DNA of 39,449 nt. Origin: a bacterium (lineage in GTDB: Bacteria; Verrucomicrobiota; Verrucomicrobiia; Limisphaerales; UBA8199). The notes beneath the pieces are model-generated. The model ran no database searches, was not told where the DNA came from, and worked only from the letters and a program-made list of their open reading frames with translations. Numbering within the stretch: the first letter of the stretch is position 1; every line of letters starts with the position of its first letter. The position numbers and the translations under genes were made by a program. The DNA lies in contig JAJYHY010000032.1 in assembly GCA_021784555.1 (NCBI GenBank), forward strand, positions 1-39,449. Reading direction: 5' to 3'. Below, one piece after another: positions 24,880 to 33,954 of this stretch.

Positions 24880-26139
24880 TCAAGGGGCGCCCGCCGGAGT
24901 GCCCATCGGCACAGCGTGGATGCCTACGGGTTTGTGTTTCCCAACAGTGAGCTTTCCGGAAATCTCCGAATGGCGCAGCCGCCAAACGTTTAAAACGGAG
25001 GCGTTCCAGACGCCAATTTTGCGGTCGAGGGCGGGATTGAGTCCGTAGCGCAACGATAGGTTCGAGCCAGATGGGCCTCCAAGCTGGATGGGAGGGGCGC
25101 CGGGGGCCGTAACCAACGAAAGCGCAACCGGTCCGTTGGTTGCGGTTCCACTAAAGGCCAGCCCCCCGACCCGGTCAACAGCAACGTTTGGAAACAAGTT
25201 GGTACGAGGCGGAGCGGGCGGTTTGATGAGAGGCATGAATTCTCCCGAAAAGACCACGCGCTGGTTCAAACTGCGGTTGGTTCCGGCAACTCTGAATCCT
25301 CCATAGCTGGTCGCCAGCATGGCCGGCTCCTCGTTTCGGAGCAAGCCCGTATAGACCGACCCGTCGTGGTCGATAATGCGCAGTTGAGGACCGGTCTGCT
25401 CAATGCGGAAAGAGGAAAGGACGCCTTGATCGGGGCTGATTCCGCCAGAGGACCCCCGCGCCAACTTGAACACAGTGGGTTCGACTCGAAGGAACCGCTG
25501 GCCGGCTTCCGCACCCGCCATCCCGGACGCGGCAACGGAAGCGTCGGCAAGGACCGGGGCGACCGGCGCCGTTGTGCCAGGCGGCAAGGAAAGGCGAACG
25601 AGCGGCTTTCCTACAGACTCAGGCGGAAGGCCCGTCTTCATCGAGAAGGAGTTCATCGAGACGGAGGAGGCGAGACCCTTGCTGCTAACAAGCTGTCTAA
25701 GGACCAATGCAGTCTGCGCGGGCCCCGCCAAAGCCCTACCCTGCGGCGAGGAACTGGGCTGCGGCACCGGGAGGGACGGCTGCCGGACGGCACGCAGTCG
25801 CTCGGCCAGAACAGTGCCGCCGTTGGCGCGGTTACCAGCCAGTGAGGGCGCCTTGGCCCCTCGGTCTCTACCAAAGGGCCCAAACCAGATGGCCCCCGCA
25901 ATCACCAGGGCTGCCAAACCAGCACCGAGCGCGAACCTCGGCCAAAGGCCGGAAAGGAGCGTTTTCCACGCATAACGCCGTGGCGCCGATTGGGCAAACC
26001 GCTGCGCCACTTCCAGGCGCAGAAGGCGCCTCGTTTCCTCCGGCATCTCCATCGGGTCCCCGGCGTCCCATCGCCGTTTGGCGGCGTAGGCGCGAAGCGA
26101 TTGCTCAATTGGGCGTTCTGGTTCGTTGGACATACCCAT
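24880..26139 (-). CDS. Putative anti-sigma-like single-pass membrane protein
   Basis: 419 aa, starting inside the sigma factor stop (TGATG overlap). The N-terminal cytosolic part (1-62) has 'EQSLRAYAAKRRWDAGDPME' and 'RLLRLEVAQRFAQ', a helical segment that could bind the sigma factor. One transmembrane helix follows (about 69-86, 'FALGAGLAALVIAGAIWFGP'). The outer ~330 residues include a Ser/Pro-rich stretch and a beta-rich region with 'FRIEQTGPQLRIIDHDGSVY' and 'RRSLNQRVVFSGEF'-like strands. No ZAS zinc motif. The anti-sigma role is inferred from overlap and topology; the outer part may sense or anchor. Confidence 0.65.
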   Translation of the reverse strand: MGMSNEPERPIEQSLRAYAAKRRWDAGDPMEMPEETRRLLRLEVAQRFAQSAPRRYAWKTLLSGLWPRFALGAGLAALVIAGAIWFGPFGRDRGAKAPSLAGNRANGGTVLAERLRAVRQPSLPVPQPSSSPQGRALAGPAQTALVLRQLVSSKGLASSVSMNSFSMKTGLPPESVGKPLVRLSLPPGTTAPVAPVLADASVAASGMAGAEAGQRFLRVEPTVFKLARGSSGGISPDQGVLSSFRIEQTGPQLRIIDHDGSVYTGLLRNEEPAMLATSYGGFRVAGTNRSLNQRVVFSGEFMPLIKPPAPPRTNLFPNVAVDRVGGLAFSGTATNGPVALSLVTAPGAPPIQLGGPSGSNLSLRYGLNPALDRKIGVWNASVLNVWRLRHSEISGKLTVGKHKPVGIHAVPMGTPAGAP

Positions 26140-26759
26140 CAGAAGTTAGACGGAAAAACGGGCGATTCCTGGCCGGAAAAAAGCTTCCGCGCGATAGGCT
26201 CCAGCCGGTCCAGGCACTTGCTCAGGCGCGAGCTGACGGTTTTTGGGTTGAGGCCCAGTGCCTTGCCGATTTCCTCATAGCTCAGTTCGCCAAAATACCG
26301 CAACTCGATCAGTTCGCGGCATGGTTGCCCCAATTGCTCCAGGGCCTGGTGCAGGAGGGCGGCGTTCTCTTGAGTCATGAGATTCAGGTCCGGCCCTGGC
26401 GCGGGGCTGGGCGGGTCGAGGGCCAAACCGCCTTCCGCCCCCTCGGCGTGAAGCGAGAGCGGGATTTGCCCGCCGCCGCGTTTGGCGGCACGGCGGTGCT
26501 GGTTATAATCCCGGGTCTTGTTGGCGGCGATGCGGAAAAGCCATGTCTGGAACTGGCATTCGCCGTGGAATAACTCCAGGTTCCGGATGACCGCCAGAAA
26601 CACCTCCTGACAGATGTCCTCCACCTCTTCTCGAAGCAAGTCATGGGCGAGTTGGAATACGAAACGCCCCGTCGCCGCATAATGGCGCTCGAACAACTCG
26701 TCCCAGGCGCGGGCGTCGCCTTGGCGGCAGCGCGCCAGCAATTCAGCTTCCGGCCCCAT
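26139..26759 (-). CDS. ECF-type sigma-70 family RNA polymerase sigma factor
   Basis: 206 aa. Region 2: 'DELFERHYAATGRFVFQLAH', 'EEVEDICQEVFLAVIRNLEL' and 'TWLFRIAANKTRDYNQHRRA'. Region 4: 'LGQPCRELIELRYFGELSYE' and 'IGKALGLNPKTVSSRLSKCL', a classic helix-turn-helix. A linker of ~40 residues with low complexity (Gly, Pro, Ala) lies between. The stop overlaps the start of the membrane protein gene, so the pair is translationally coupled. It is divergent from the dehydrogenase operon with 91 bp between starts, room for both promoters. Confidence 0.93.
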   Translation of the reverse strand: MGPEAELLARCRQGDARAWDELFERHYAATGRFVFQLAHDLLREEVEDICQEVFLAVIRNLELFHGECQFQTWLFRIAANKTRDYNQHRRAAKRGGGQIPLSLHAEGAEGGLALDPPSPAPGPDLNLMTQENAALLHQALEQLGQPCRELIELRYFGELSYEEIGKALGLNPKTVSSRLSKCLDRLEPIARKLFSGQESPVFPSNF

Positions 26760-26850
26760 GCTCTGCGGAGCGTACCCGAAACCGTCGCGTTTGAACAGCC
26801 CCGAAATGAATCATTGCGGGAACCCGTCTCCCGGTTATAGACTGCTCTCC

Positions 26851-27879
26851 ATGGTTCACACTGTGCTCAACCACGGTGCGGCGGGCGAGGTGTCTCTGTT
26901 TCGTGACGTGTACGTGGAGGCGTATCGCTGGATGCTCCTGGCGCGCTTCCTCGACGAGAAGTTCGCCAGCCTCTATCGTATGGGAAAGATTCATGGCGGT
27001 GTTTTTCTCGGCCGCGGTCAGGAGGCGCTGAGTGTTGCGCTGGGTTTGGCCCTGCGCAAAGGCGATATTTTTGCGCCGTTGATCCGTGATGCGGCCGGGC
27101 GTCTGGCTTTCGGTGAGAGCTTGTCCGACAGCGTGCGCACATATCTGGGTTCGGCTCTCGGACCCATGAAGGGGCGGGACGGCAGCGTACACCGCGGACG
27201 GCCCAAGGACGGGCTGCTGCCGATGATCAGCCACTTGGGGGCAATGATTTCGGTAGTGAATGGAGCACTCATGGCCCGGCGGCTCAAGGGTATCTCAGGC
27301 ATGGTCGGGGCCGCTTCCGTCGGCGATGGAGCGACTTCCACCGGTTCGTTCCATGAGGGCCTCAACCAGGCCGCGGTCGAGAGATTGCCTTTGGTCGTCG
27401 TCGTCGCCAACAACCATTACGCCTACTCGACACCCAACGAGCGGCAGTTCGCCTGCGCTTCGCTCGTGGACAAGGCCGCCGGCTACGGCATCCACGGCGA
27501 GGAACTGGACGCGACGGACCTGGCTGGCTGCCTGCCTGCTTTGGCCAACGCCGTGGAGCGGGCCCGCTCGGGCAGCGGGCCGCAACTGGTCATCGCCCGG
27601 CTGTTGCGGCTCTGCGGCCATGGAGAGCATGACGATGCGTCGTATATCGACCCGGCATTGAAAGCCTCCCCGGTGGGCCGCGACTGCCTGTTGGTCGCCG
27701 AAGAATACTTGCGCGAATCCGGTTGGGCCGACCCGGTGATGCTGGAGGCCTGGCGTGAGGAGGCCCGCCAGAAGGTCGAGACCGCTGTAGCCAAAGTTCA
27801 GCGCGAGCCCGGTCCGGACCCTTACACTGAAGATTGGTGCGCCCTGGCTTCCAAACACCTGGCGGAGGGGGGCGTATGA
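26851..27879 (+). CDS. 2-oxoacid dehydrogenase E1 component, alpha subunit
   Basis: 342 aa from the ATG at 26851, first gene of the operon. E1 decarboxylates a 2-oxoacid with thiamine diphosphate. The cofactor motif is GDG at 158-160 ('VGDGATSTGSFHEGLNQAAV') and NN at 187-188 ('VVVVANNHYAYSTP'), with the usual ~26-residue gap. The N-terminal 'YVEAYRWMLLARFLDEKFAS' is the E1-alpha helix. The substrate could be pyruvate or branched-chain 2-oxoacids; the sequence alone does not decide. The frame extends upstream to 26758, opposite the sigma gene, and was rejected. The stop overlaps the next gene by 4 bp. Confidence 0.92.
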   Translation: MVHTVLNHGAAGEVSLFRDVYVEAYRWMLLARFLDEKFASLYRMGKIHGGVFLGRGQEALSVALGLALRKGDIFAPLIRDAAGRLAFGESLSDSVRTYLGSALGPMKGRDGSVHRGRPKDGLLPMISHLGAMISVVNGALMARRLKGISGMVGAASVGDGATSTGSFHEGLNQAAVERLPLVVVVANNHYAYSTPNERQFACASLVDKAAGYGIHGEELDATDLAGCLPALANAVERARSGSGPQLVIARLLRLCGHGEHDDASYIDPALKASPVGRDCLLVAEEYLRESGWADPVMLEAWREEARQKVETAVAKVQREPGPDPYTEDWCALASKHLAEGGV

Positions 27880-28841
27880 GCATTACGTATCTCGATGCCA
27901 TCCGCGAGGCGCAGGCGCGTGCCTTGGCCGAAGACCCGCGTGTGTTCATTTATGGGCAGGACATCGGCGCCTTTGGAGGCGCTTTCAAAGCGACCAAGGG
28001 CCTGGCACAACGGTTTCCCGGACGCGTGCTCGATTCGCCGATCAGCGAAGACGCCATGATCGGAATGGCGGTGGGGGCATCCGTGGAGGGGATGAGGCCC
28101 ATCATCGAGATGCAGTTCGCTGATTTCTCCACGGCGGGCTTTAACCAGATCGTCAACCAGGCCGCCACACTCCACTGGCGCACCAACGTGCCCTGCCCCA
28201 TGATTGTCCGTCTGCCCTGCGGCGGCACTTCGGGCAGCGGCCCGTTCCACAGCCAAAGCCTGGAGACCATCTATGCACATTATCCCGGCCTGGTGGTCCT
28301 GACTCCGGCTACCGTCGAAGATGCCTATAGCATGTTGCTCGGAGCCGTGGCCCTGGATGACCCGGTCATCTTTTGCGAGCATAAATACCTCTATTATCAC
28401 CTCAAGGCCGAGCAACTGCCCACCGAGGCTACGCCTATCGGCAAGGCCCGCATCGCCCGTCCCGGGCGGGACATGACCGTCGTAGCCTATAGCGCAATGC
28501 TCCACGAGGCCCTGGCTGTTGCCCAGGAGCTCGCCGCCGAGGGCACCGAAATCGAGGTCGTGGACCTGCGCTCGGTCAAGCCGCTCGACACCGATACGGT
28601 CATGGCCTCAGTCGCGCGCACCGGCCGGCTCCTGTGCGTGGGCGAGGCCTGGCCCTGGGGAGGCGTTACCGCCGAAGTCGTCGCCCGCGTGGCCAGCGAA
28701 GGATTCGGTCTTCTGGATGCCCCACCCCGCCGGCTCAATGCCAAGGATACCCCCGTTCCCTACCACCCCAACCTCTGGGCGGCGCACCGTCCGACCGCTC
28801 GCAGCATCGCCGCCGCCGCCAGAGACCTCCTGGGGCTGTGA
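27876..28841 (+). CDS. 2-oxoacid dehydrogenase E1 component, beta subunit
   Basis: 321 aa. The ATG at 27876 overlaps the alpha stop (ATGA) and follows GGAGGGGGG. It begins 'SITYLDAIREAQARALAEDP' and has 'FIYGQDIGAFGGAFKATKGL', 'LDSPISEDAMIGMAVGASVE' and 'GGTSGSGPFHSQSLE', typical of transketolase-like beta subunits that complete the thiamine site. The C-terminal domain has 'EIEVVDLRSVKPLDTDTVMA'. It forms an alpha2beta2 heterotetramer with the preceding product. Family-normal length. Confidence 0.93.
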   Translation: MSITYLDAIREAQARALAEDPRVFIYGQDIGAFGGAFKATKGLAQRFPGRVLDSPISEDAMIGMAVGASVEGMRPIIEMQFADFSTAGFNQIVNQAATLHWRTNVPCPMIVRLPCGGTSGSGPFHSQSLETIYAHYPGLVVLTPATVEDAYSMLLGAVALDDPVIFCEHKYLYYHLKAEQLPTEATPIGKARIARPGRDMTVVAYSAMLHEALAVAQELAAEGTEIEVVDLRSVKPLDTDTVMASVARTGRLLCVGEAWPWGGVTAEVVARVASEGFGLLDAPPRRLNAKDTPVPYHPNLWAAHRPTARSIAAAARDLLGL

Positions 28842-28850
28842 ACTAAGCCT

Positions 28851-30059
28851 ATGCCTTCCATCCCTGTCATCATGCCTCAACTGGGCGAATCCATCGCCGA
28901 AGCCACGGTCATCAACCTGCTGGTCAAGGCGGGCGACTCCGTGGAGACAGGGCAGGACATCATTGAAATCGAGACCAACAAGGCCACGATGAACGTCGCC
29001 GCACCCTGCTCGGGCACGGTTGAGAGTTTCCTGGTCGAGGTCAATGAGAGCTACCCTGTGGGCGCCGTGCTCGGCTATCTCGCCGCCACCGAGGAAGACG
29101 CCGCCCGACTGGGATTAATCGATGGACGGCCCCAGGGGGGGGACGGAGACTCACAACCGGAGCTTCACGCCCCCACCCACGCCCCAACCGAAGAGAGGCA
29201 CAAAGGCGTCCAGCCCACCGTCAAGGGTCTGCCGGTGCCCGCAAACGCCACCGGCGCCAGTTACATGTCTCCGCGAATGAAGGCCCGAATGCTGGAGTTG
29301 GGCCTGCACGCGGCGGACCTGGCCGGCCTGCCCGGCAGCGGCGCCGCCGGGCGCGTCACGATTCAGGATTTTGAAAAATTCCTGGCTAACCTCGAACAGC
29401 ACCGGCTTTCTCAGGCATCCTCCATGCGCGTCGCGGTGGCGGACGCCATGCGCCGCAGTTGGACGCGTCCCCTGGCGACGGTCGCCCTGCCGGCCTGCTT
29501 CGATGCCTTGCTGGAGCATCGCAAGCGGTGCAGTCCGCGCCCCGGCCCCGCCCTCTATGCCTTGCGCGCTTTGGCGATTGCTCTGGCGGAGAACAGCGCG
29601 CCGGCGGGCCGCCTCATCGGCAACAAGATCGTCCACCCCTCCAATATTGATGTCGGTTTCGCCGTGGAAGCGGAGGATGGGGTGCTTGTCCCCGTCATCC
29701 GGCAGGCCGACAAACGCACCCTCAAAGACCTGGTCGGTCTCTACAACCAGCTCATCGAACTGGCACGCCAGCGCCGGCTCCCCCCCGAAGCCACCGGCGG
29801 TTCCATCGCCACCGTGACCAATTTCGGGACTTTCGGTCTTACCTGGGCCACCCCCATCCCGCTCCCGGAGCAGACCCTGGTCCTAGGCATGGGCGCCGCC
29901 CGGCGCGTTCCCAGTTGGGACGCGGCGGCCGCACGCTTTGTTCCCGTCATGGAAGCCAATGTCACTTTGAGCTTCGATCACCGCGTTCTGGATGGCGGCG
30001 CCGCCGGCAGGCTTGTCTCCCGCGTAACCGAACTGCTCTGCCACCCCGGCGCACTTTAA
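28851..30059 (+). CDS. 2-oxoacid dehydrogenase E2 component (dihydrolipoamide acyltransferase)
   Basis: 402 aa, 9 bp after E1 beta. Residues 1-80 form one lipoyl domain: 'IPVIMPQLGESIAEATVINL' and 'IIEIETNKATMNVAAPCSG', where the Lys in 'TNKAT' is the lipoylation site. A linker rich in Pro, His and Thr precedes a peripheral-subunit-binding domain ('SPRMKARMLELGLHAADLAG'). The catalytic CAT domain ends with 'LSFDHRVLDGGAAGRLVSR', giving catalytic H377 and D381. E2 transfers the acyl group from lipoamide to CoA and forms the core of the complex. No E3 (lipoamide dehydrogenase) follows; it must be encoded elsewhere. Confidence 0.94.
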   Translation: MPSIPVIMPQLGESIAEATVINLLVKAGDSVETGQDIIEIETNKATMNVAAPCSGTVESFLVEVNESYPVGAVLGYLAATEEDAARLGLIDGRPQGGDGDSQPELHAPTHAPTEERHKGVQPTVKGLPVPANATGASYMSPRMKARMLELGLHAADLAGLPGSGAAGRVTIQDFEKFLANLEQHRLSQASSMRVAVADAMRRSWTRPLATVALPACFDALLEHRKRCSPRPGPALYALRALAIALAENSAPAGRLIGNKIVHPSNIDVGFAVEAEDGVLVPVIRQADKRTLKDLVGLYNQLIELARQRRLPPEATGGSIATVTNFGTFGLTWATPIPLPEQTLVLGMGAARRVPSWDAAAARFVPVMEANVTLSFDHRVLDGGAAGRLVSRVTELLCHPGAL

Positions 30060-30060
30060 C

Positions 30061-33000
30061 ATGGCTACGTTCATTGACTCTCCAGCAGGTGCTGCCACAA
30101 AGCGGCTCGCCTCCCTTGCCACCATCTTTTGCGCCGCCGTAGCCGTCTTGACCGCAACTCACAGCCTGGCCAAAGGCCGGGCCGACTATGCCGCCCAAAT
30201 CAAGACTCAGCTTGTCGAAAAAATCCTGCCTTACTGGTATGACACCGCCATCGACCGCCAATACGGCGGCTACATTCTTTCGGATGACGCAGCCAAAAAA
30301 GCCCCGCCCGCGACGGAAAAGCAGCTCGTCACCCAAAGCCGGATGATCTGGGGGTTTTCGCACGCCTACCGCCACGGCCTGAGCGACGGCAAACGCGATT
30401 ACCTCAAGGCCGCCGAGCAGGGCTACCATTTCCTGCTCGCGCATTTCCTGGACCCCAAATACGGCGGTTATTATTGGACGACGGATTTGTCGGGCAAACC
30501 GCTCAACCGGAACAAGCTCCTCTATGGCGAGTCGTTCGCCATTTATGGCCTGGTGGAATACTATCGCGCCAGCGGCGACCGCGGCGCACTGGAGCACGCG
30601 ATGGACCTCTATCACGCCATTCAGCGTCACTGCCACGACGCCCAATACGGCGGTTGGATTGAGCATTTCCAGCGCGACTGGACACCCATCCTCACTCCCG
30701 GCCCGGAGGCCATCGTCGAGGTCATCGGCCTCAAGAGCGCCAACACCCATCTCCACTTTATGGAGGCCCTGACCGAACTCTATTTGGCCACGCACGATGC
30801 GGAAGTTCGCGCCTCCCTGGAAGAGGCGCTCCGCCTCAACCGCACCTATTTTTATCCCATCAATCCCGCCCACTTCGCTTTCCACCGGCATTTGGACTGG
30901 AGGCCGGTTGCCAGGCCATCGAGCGCTGGTGTCTCCTACGGTCACAACGTCGAGTTTGCCTGGTTGATGCTCCGCGCCGAGCGGGCGCTGGGGCAGCCAC
31001 TGTCCTGGGACCATTTCGACGCCATCCTCCATCACGCATTGAAGTACGGCTTCGATCACCAGCGCGGCGGACTCTACTATCTTGGCTACGATGATCACCC
31101 CGCCACCGACACGGACAAAATCTGGTGGGTCCAGGCCGAAATGCTCTCCGCGCTGACCGAAGGCCTGGCCCATGAGCCTCACAACCGAGCCTACGCCTCG
31201 GCCCTGAACGAGCTGCTCGGATTCATCGAGAAATATCAAGCCAACCCCGGCGACGGCATCTGGCTCGATACCGTTGCCGCTGACGGCACGCCCAAGGTCA
31301 CCGCCAAAGCCCACAACTGGAAGGGCAATTACCACGACGTGCGGGCCCTGGTGAAATTCGTCGAGGCCACCCGCATCCCCTGGAGGCCCGTTGGGCTGTC
31401 CGGCGGGGGCGGGATGTTTGCGCCGGCCATTTCACCCTTGGACCCCGACCTCATGATGCTCAACTGCGACATGAGCGGGGCCTACATCTCGGAGAATGGC
31501 GGACGCGATTGGCGCATGATCAACCAGGCCCAACTCCGGAGTGATACCCGGTGCCGTCCGGCCTTTCACCCTTCAAACCCAAACGTCATCTATGCCTCCT
31601 CGGAAGGCCAACTCCGGGTGAGCCGTGATCGAGGCCACACCTTCACACCCATAGGAAATCTCAAGGCGCCGCTCCAGGGCGAAATTGCCATCAATCCGTC
31701 CAACCCGCGCCTGCTCCTGGCCGGCACCGCCAACGGCCGATGCTGGCTTTCCACCGATGCCGGTGCTTCCTGGACAATCTGCCACGGACCGGAAGGGCGC
31801 GTGCTCGGTTTCCATTTCGACGCCACGCGCCAGGGCCGGACGATGTTCGCCGCCACGGACCGGGGAATTTGGCGCTCGGACGATATCGGCAAGACCTGGC
31901 AAGAAAAGACGCGTGGTTTGTCCTGGAAGCAAATCCAGAGCTTTGCCGCCGGTTCGGACGCCCCCGGCAACCTCGTTGTTCTCTACTGCACGATTCGCAG
32001 CAAGGCGGAGAACGGCAGGTTTGAGGGAGGCATCTTTGTTTCCAGAGATCGCGGCGACACTTGGGAGTCGGCGATGGGCCAGGGCCTCAACACCGAAACC
32101 AAGCCGGCGGACCAATATTATTACGGCCCCATTTCCCAATACAAACAGATCCTCACCACCGATGCCAAACCCCTCACCGTCTATGTCATGAACACCAGTA
32201 CCGGGTTCTTCCCACCGCATTCCGACACGGTCTATCGCAGCGATGATGGCGGGAAAACCTGGCGCGCAACCTATTTCATGGACCCGCGCTTCAAGCGCTA
32301 CAACGTCGAGCCGGATTACGTCACCGCCTCCACCGGCCAGTCCTTCAAGGGCGGCGAGGCGCCGTTCGGCGCGGCTATCTGCAACTCCGACCCCAACGGG
32401 GTCATCCTCGTTCGAAACGAGGTCCACGTGACCCACAACGGCGGCCTCACCTGGCTCGCGGGCCATACCCGCCCGGCCCCCGGGCAACATCCCGGCCCGG
32501 ACAGCGCCTGGACCTGCAACGGCCTGGTCGTCACCACCACCTGGCACTATTACGTGGACCCGTTCGAACCCAACCGCCATTACATCGCCTACACCGACCT
32601 GGGGATGGCGCGCTCGCTCGACGGCGGCAAGACCTGGATCTGGTGGGACAGGAAGGGCTGGGCGCCCTGGCGCAACACCTGTTATGAAATGACGTTCGAC
32701 CCGGCCGTCCCGGGCAAAATCTGGGGCGCTTTTTCCGATGTTCACGACATCCCTAACGACAACATCATTTCCGACCGCCACCGCCATGATCTCCCCGGCG
32801 GAGTCTGCCTGTCGCTGGATTTCGCCGCCTCCTGGAAACCGGAGGACCGCGGCATCCCCCCAAACCCGGTGACCTCCATCGTGCTCGACCCCAAGTCGCC
32901 TAAGAACGAGCGCACGCTCTATGCCGGCGTCTTTGGCGTCGGCGTCTATAAATCCACCGACGATGGCCACACCTGGACGTTGAAGAAAGACGGCCTCGGC

Positions 33001-33582
33001 TCGCCCGACAACATGCGCGTCTCTCGCGTGTTTCTCCACCCGGACGGCACGCTCTTCGCCATGATCTGCGCCCGCCGTGCCCATCGTGGCGGGCCTCTCT
33101 TGCCCGATGGCGTGGGGCTGTATCGCTCCAGGGACGGAGCGGACACCTGGGAGAAGATCAATGCCTCTGAGCCTTGGCTCTATCCGAAGGATTTCTCGGT
33201 CAATCCCAGGGATAGCAAGCGAATCCTGGTTGGTGCCTGTGATGCGGGTCATGGAGACCGCTCTGGTGGACTCTACCTGACCGAAGACGGCGGAAAGACA
33301 TGGAAACGAATTGGCAGGAAAGGCCCCCAGACCTTCGGAGGCTATTTCCATCCCAGGCTCGGCTGGATTTACATGACCCTTACGGAAGGCGCGCCCGGCG
33401 CGGGCCTGTGGCTTTCACGCGACCTGGGCAAGACCTGGCTGCCGTTCAAAGGCTTGCCGTTTGCAAACATCCAGCGGGTGGAGTTCGACCCGCACGATGA
33501 TGCCCGCCTGCGTGTCACCACCTTCGGCGGCAGTGTGTGGTTCGGTCCCCAAACACCGCAGGATCAGAAAGGCATCAAATGA
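30061..33582 (+). CDS. Secreted fusion: cellobiose-2-epimerase-like (AGE) domain plus sortilin-like Asp-box propeller
   Basis: 1173 aa, starting 1 bp after the E2 stop. A signal-like segment (about 16-37, 'LASLATIFCAAVAVLTATHS') suggests export. Residues ~45-440 form an (alpha/alpha)6 AGE/cellobiose 2-epimerase-like domain: 'SRMIWGFSHAYRHG', 'YGESFAIYGLVEYYRASGD', 'SYGHNVEFAWLM' with H295, and 'NWKGNYHDVRALVKF' with H425. These match catalytic-region motifs of the family. Residues ~445-1165 hold at least 12 Asp-box motifs (SxDxGxxW), e.g. 'STDAGASW', 'SRDRGDTW', 'SDDGGKTW', 'SLDGGKTW', 'STDDGHTW', 'TEDGGKTW', 'SRDLGKTW', typical of BNR/sortilin-like propellers of glycan-acting enzymes. The enzyme may epimerise glycans outside the cytoplasm. 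A sequencing join of two genes is unlikely because the frame is continuous. Confidence 0.85.
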   Translation: MATFIDSPAGAATKRLASLATIFCAAVAVLTATHSLAKGRADYAAQIKTQLVEKILPYWYDTAIDRQYGGYILSDDAAKKAPPATEKQLVTQSRMIWGFSHAYRHGLSDGKRDYLKAAEQGYHFLLAHFLDPKYGGYYWTTDLSGKPLNRNKLLYGESFAIYGLVEYYRASGDRGALEHAMDLYHAIQRHCHDAQYGGWIEHFQRDWTPILTPGPEAIVEVIGLKSANTHLHFMEALTELYLATHDAEVRASLEEALRLNRTYFYPINPAHFAFHRHLDWRPVARPSSAGVSYGHNVEFAWLMLRAERALGQPLSWDHFDAILHHALKYGFDHQRGGLYYLGYDDHPATDTDKIWWVQAEMLSALTEGLAHEPHNRAYASALNELLGFIEKYQANPGDGIWLDTVAADGTPKVTAKAHNWKGNYHDVRALVKFVEATRIPWRPVGLSGGGGMFAPAISPLDPDLMMLNCDMSGAYISENGGRDWRMINQAQLRSDTRCRPAFHPSNPNVIYASSEGQLRVSRDRGHTFTPIGNLKAPLQGEIAINPSNPRLLLAGTANGRCWLSTDAGASWTICHGPEGRVLGFHFDATRQGRTMFAATDRGIWRSDDIGKTWQEKTRGLSWKQIQSFAAGSDAPGNLVVLYCTIRSKAENGRFEGGIFVSRDRGDTWESAMGQGLNTETKPADQYYYGPISQYKQILTTDAKPLTVYVMNTSTGFFPPHSDTVYRSDDGGKTWRATYFMDPRFKRYNVEPDYVTASTGQSFKGGEAPFGAAICNSDPNGVILVRNEVHVTHNGGLTWLAGHTRPAPGQHPGPDSAWTCNGLVVTTTWHYYVDPFEPNRHYIAYTDLGMARSLDGGKTWIWWDRKGWAPWRNTCYEMTFDPAVPGKIWGAFSDVHDIPNDNIISDRHRHDLPGGVCLSLDFAASWKPEDRGIPPNPVTSIVLDPKSPKNERTLYAGVFGVGVYKSTDDGHTWTLKKDGLGSPDNMRVSRVFLHPDGTLFAMICARRAHRGGPLLPDGVGLYRSRDGADTWEKINASEPWLYPKDFSVNPRDSKRILVGACDAGHGDRSGGLYLTEDGGKTWKRIGRKGPQTFGGYFHPRLGWIYMTLTEGAPGAGLWLSRDLGKTWLPFKGLPFANIQRVEFDPHDDARLRVTTFGGSVWFGPQTPQDQKGIK

Positions 33583-33633
33583 GGGCGAAAAAAGCGTCAC
33601 CCTTAGTTTGGTCCCCTTCACGCCCGCGCGTCA

Positions 33634-33954
33634 TCAGGCAGCGGCCCGCCTGAGATGTCTCCTCCAGGCTTTTTGCGCATATTTGCGGGCCTCCCTTGCC
33701 CCACGCAACAGACAGTCCGAGCTCAAATCGCAATCAAGCCTGGGCCAGTACACCGAGGAATGGCAAATCTCAAACTGGGCCCTTTCCGCTGCCGTGGCGA
33801 GCATGAGTGTGGGGTAAAAAGCCAAAGGTACACTCACCGAGCGGCCATCTTCGAGATCGAAAGTCAGCCGGCTGTCGGTGACATGGACCCCGGCAATGTC
33901 GGGCGGCGGAGTATTATTCTGTCTCAGTCCAGGCTTCGATAAGCTCGCTTTCAT
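33634..33954 (-). CDS. DUF2442 domain protein
   Basis: 106 aa from the ATG at 33954 (the frame is open to 33996). 'VHVTDSRLTFDLEDGRSVSV' and 'PLAFYPTLMLATAAERAQFE' followed by 'VYWPRLDCDLSSDCLL' is the DUF2442 pattern. DUF2442 genes often pair with DUF4160 genes in a layout resembling toxin-antitoxin modules; the activity is not firmly known. It overlaps the end of the upstream DUF4160 frame by 41 bp. The basic tail ('KYAQKAWRRHLRRAAA') is unusual. Confidence 0.82.
   Translation of the reverse strand: MKASLSKPGLRQNNTPPPDIAGVHVTDSRLTFDLEDGRSVSVPLAFYPTLMLATAAERAQFEICHSSVYWPRLDCDLSSDCLLRGAREARKYAQKAWRRHLRRAAA

Noticed and set aside
29962-31335. 457-aa open frame antisense to E2 and the epimerase-propeller gene
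   Set aside because: Overlaps two well-supported genes and carries no domain.
31573-33351. 592-aa open frame antisense to the propeller
   Set aside because: Fully contained in a gene with strong repeat motifs on the other strand.
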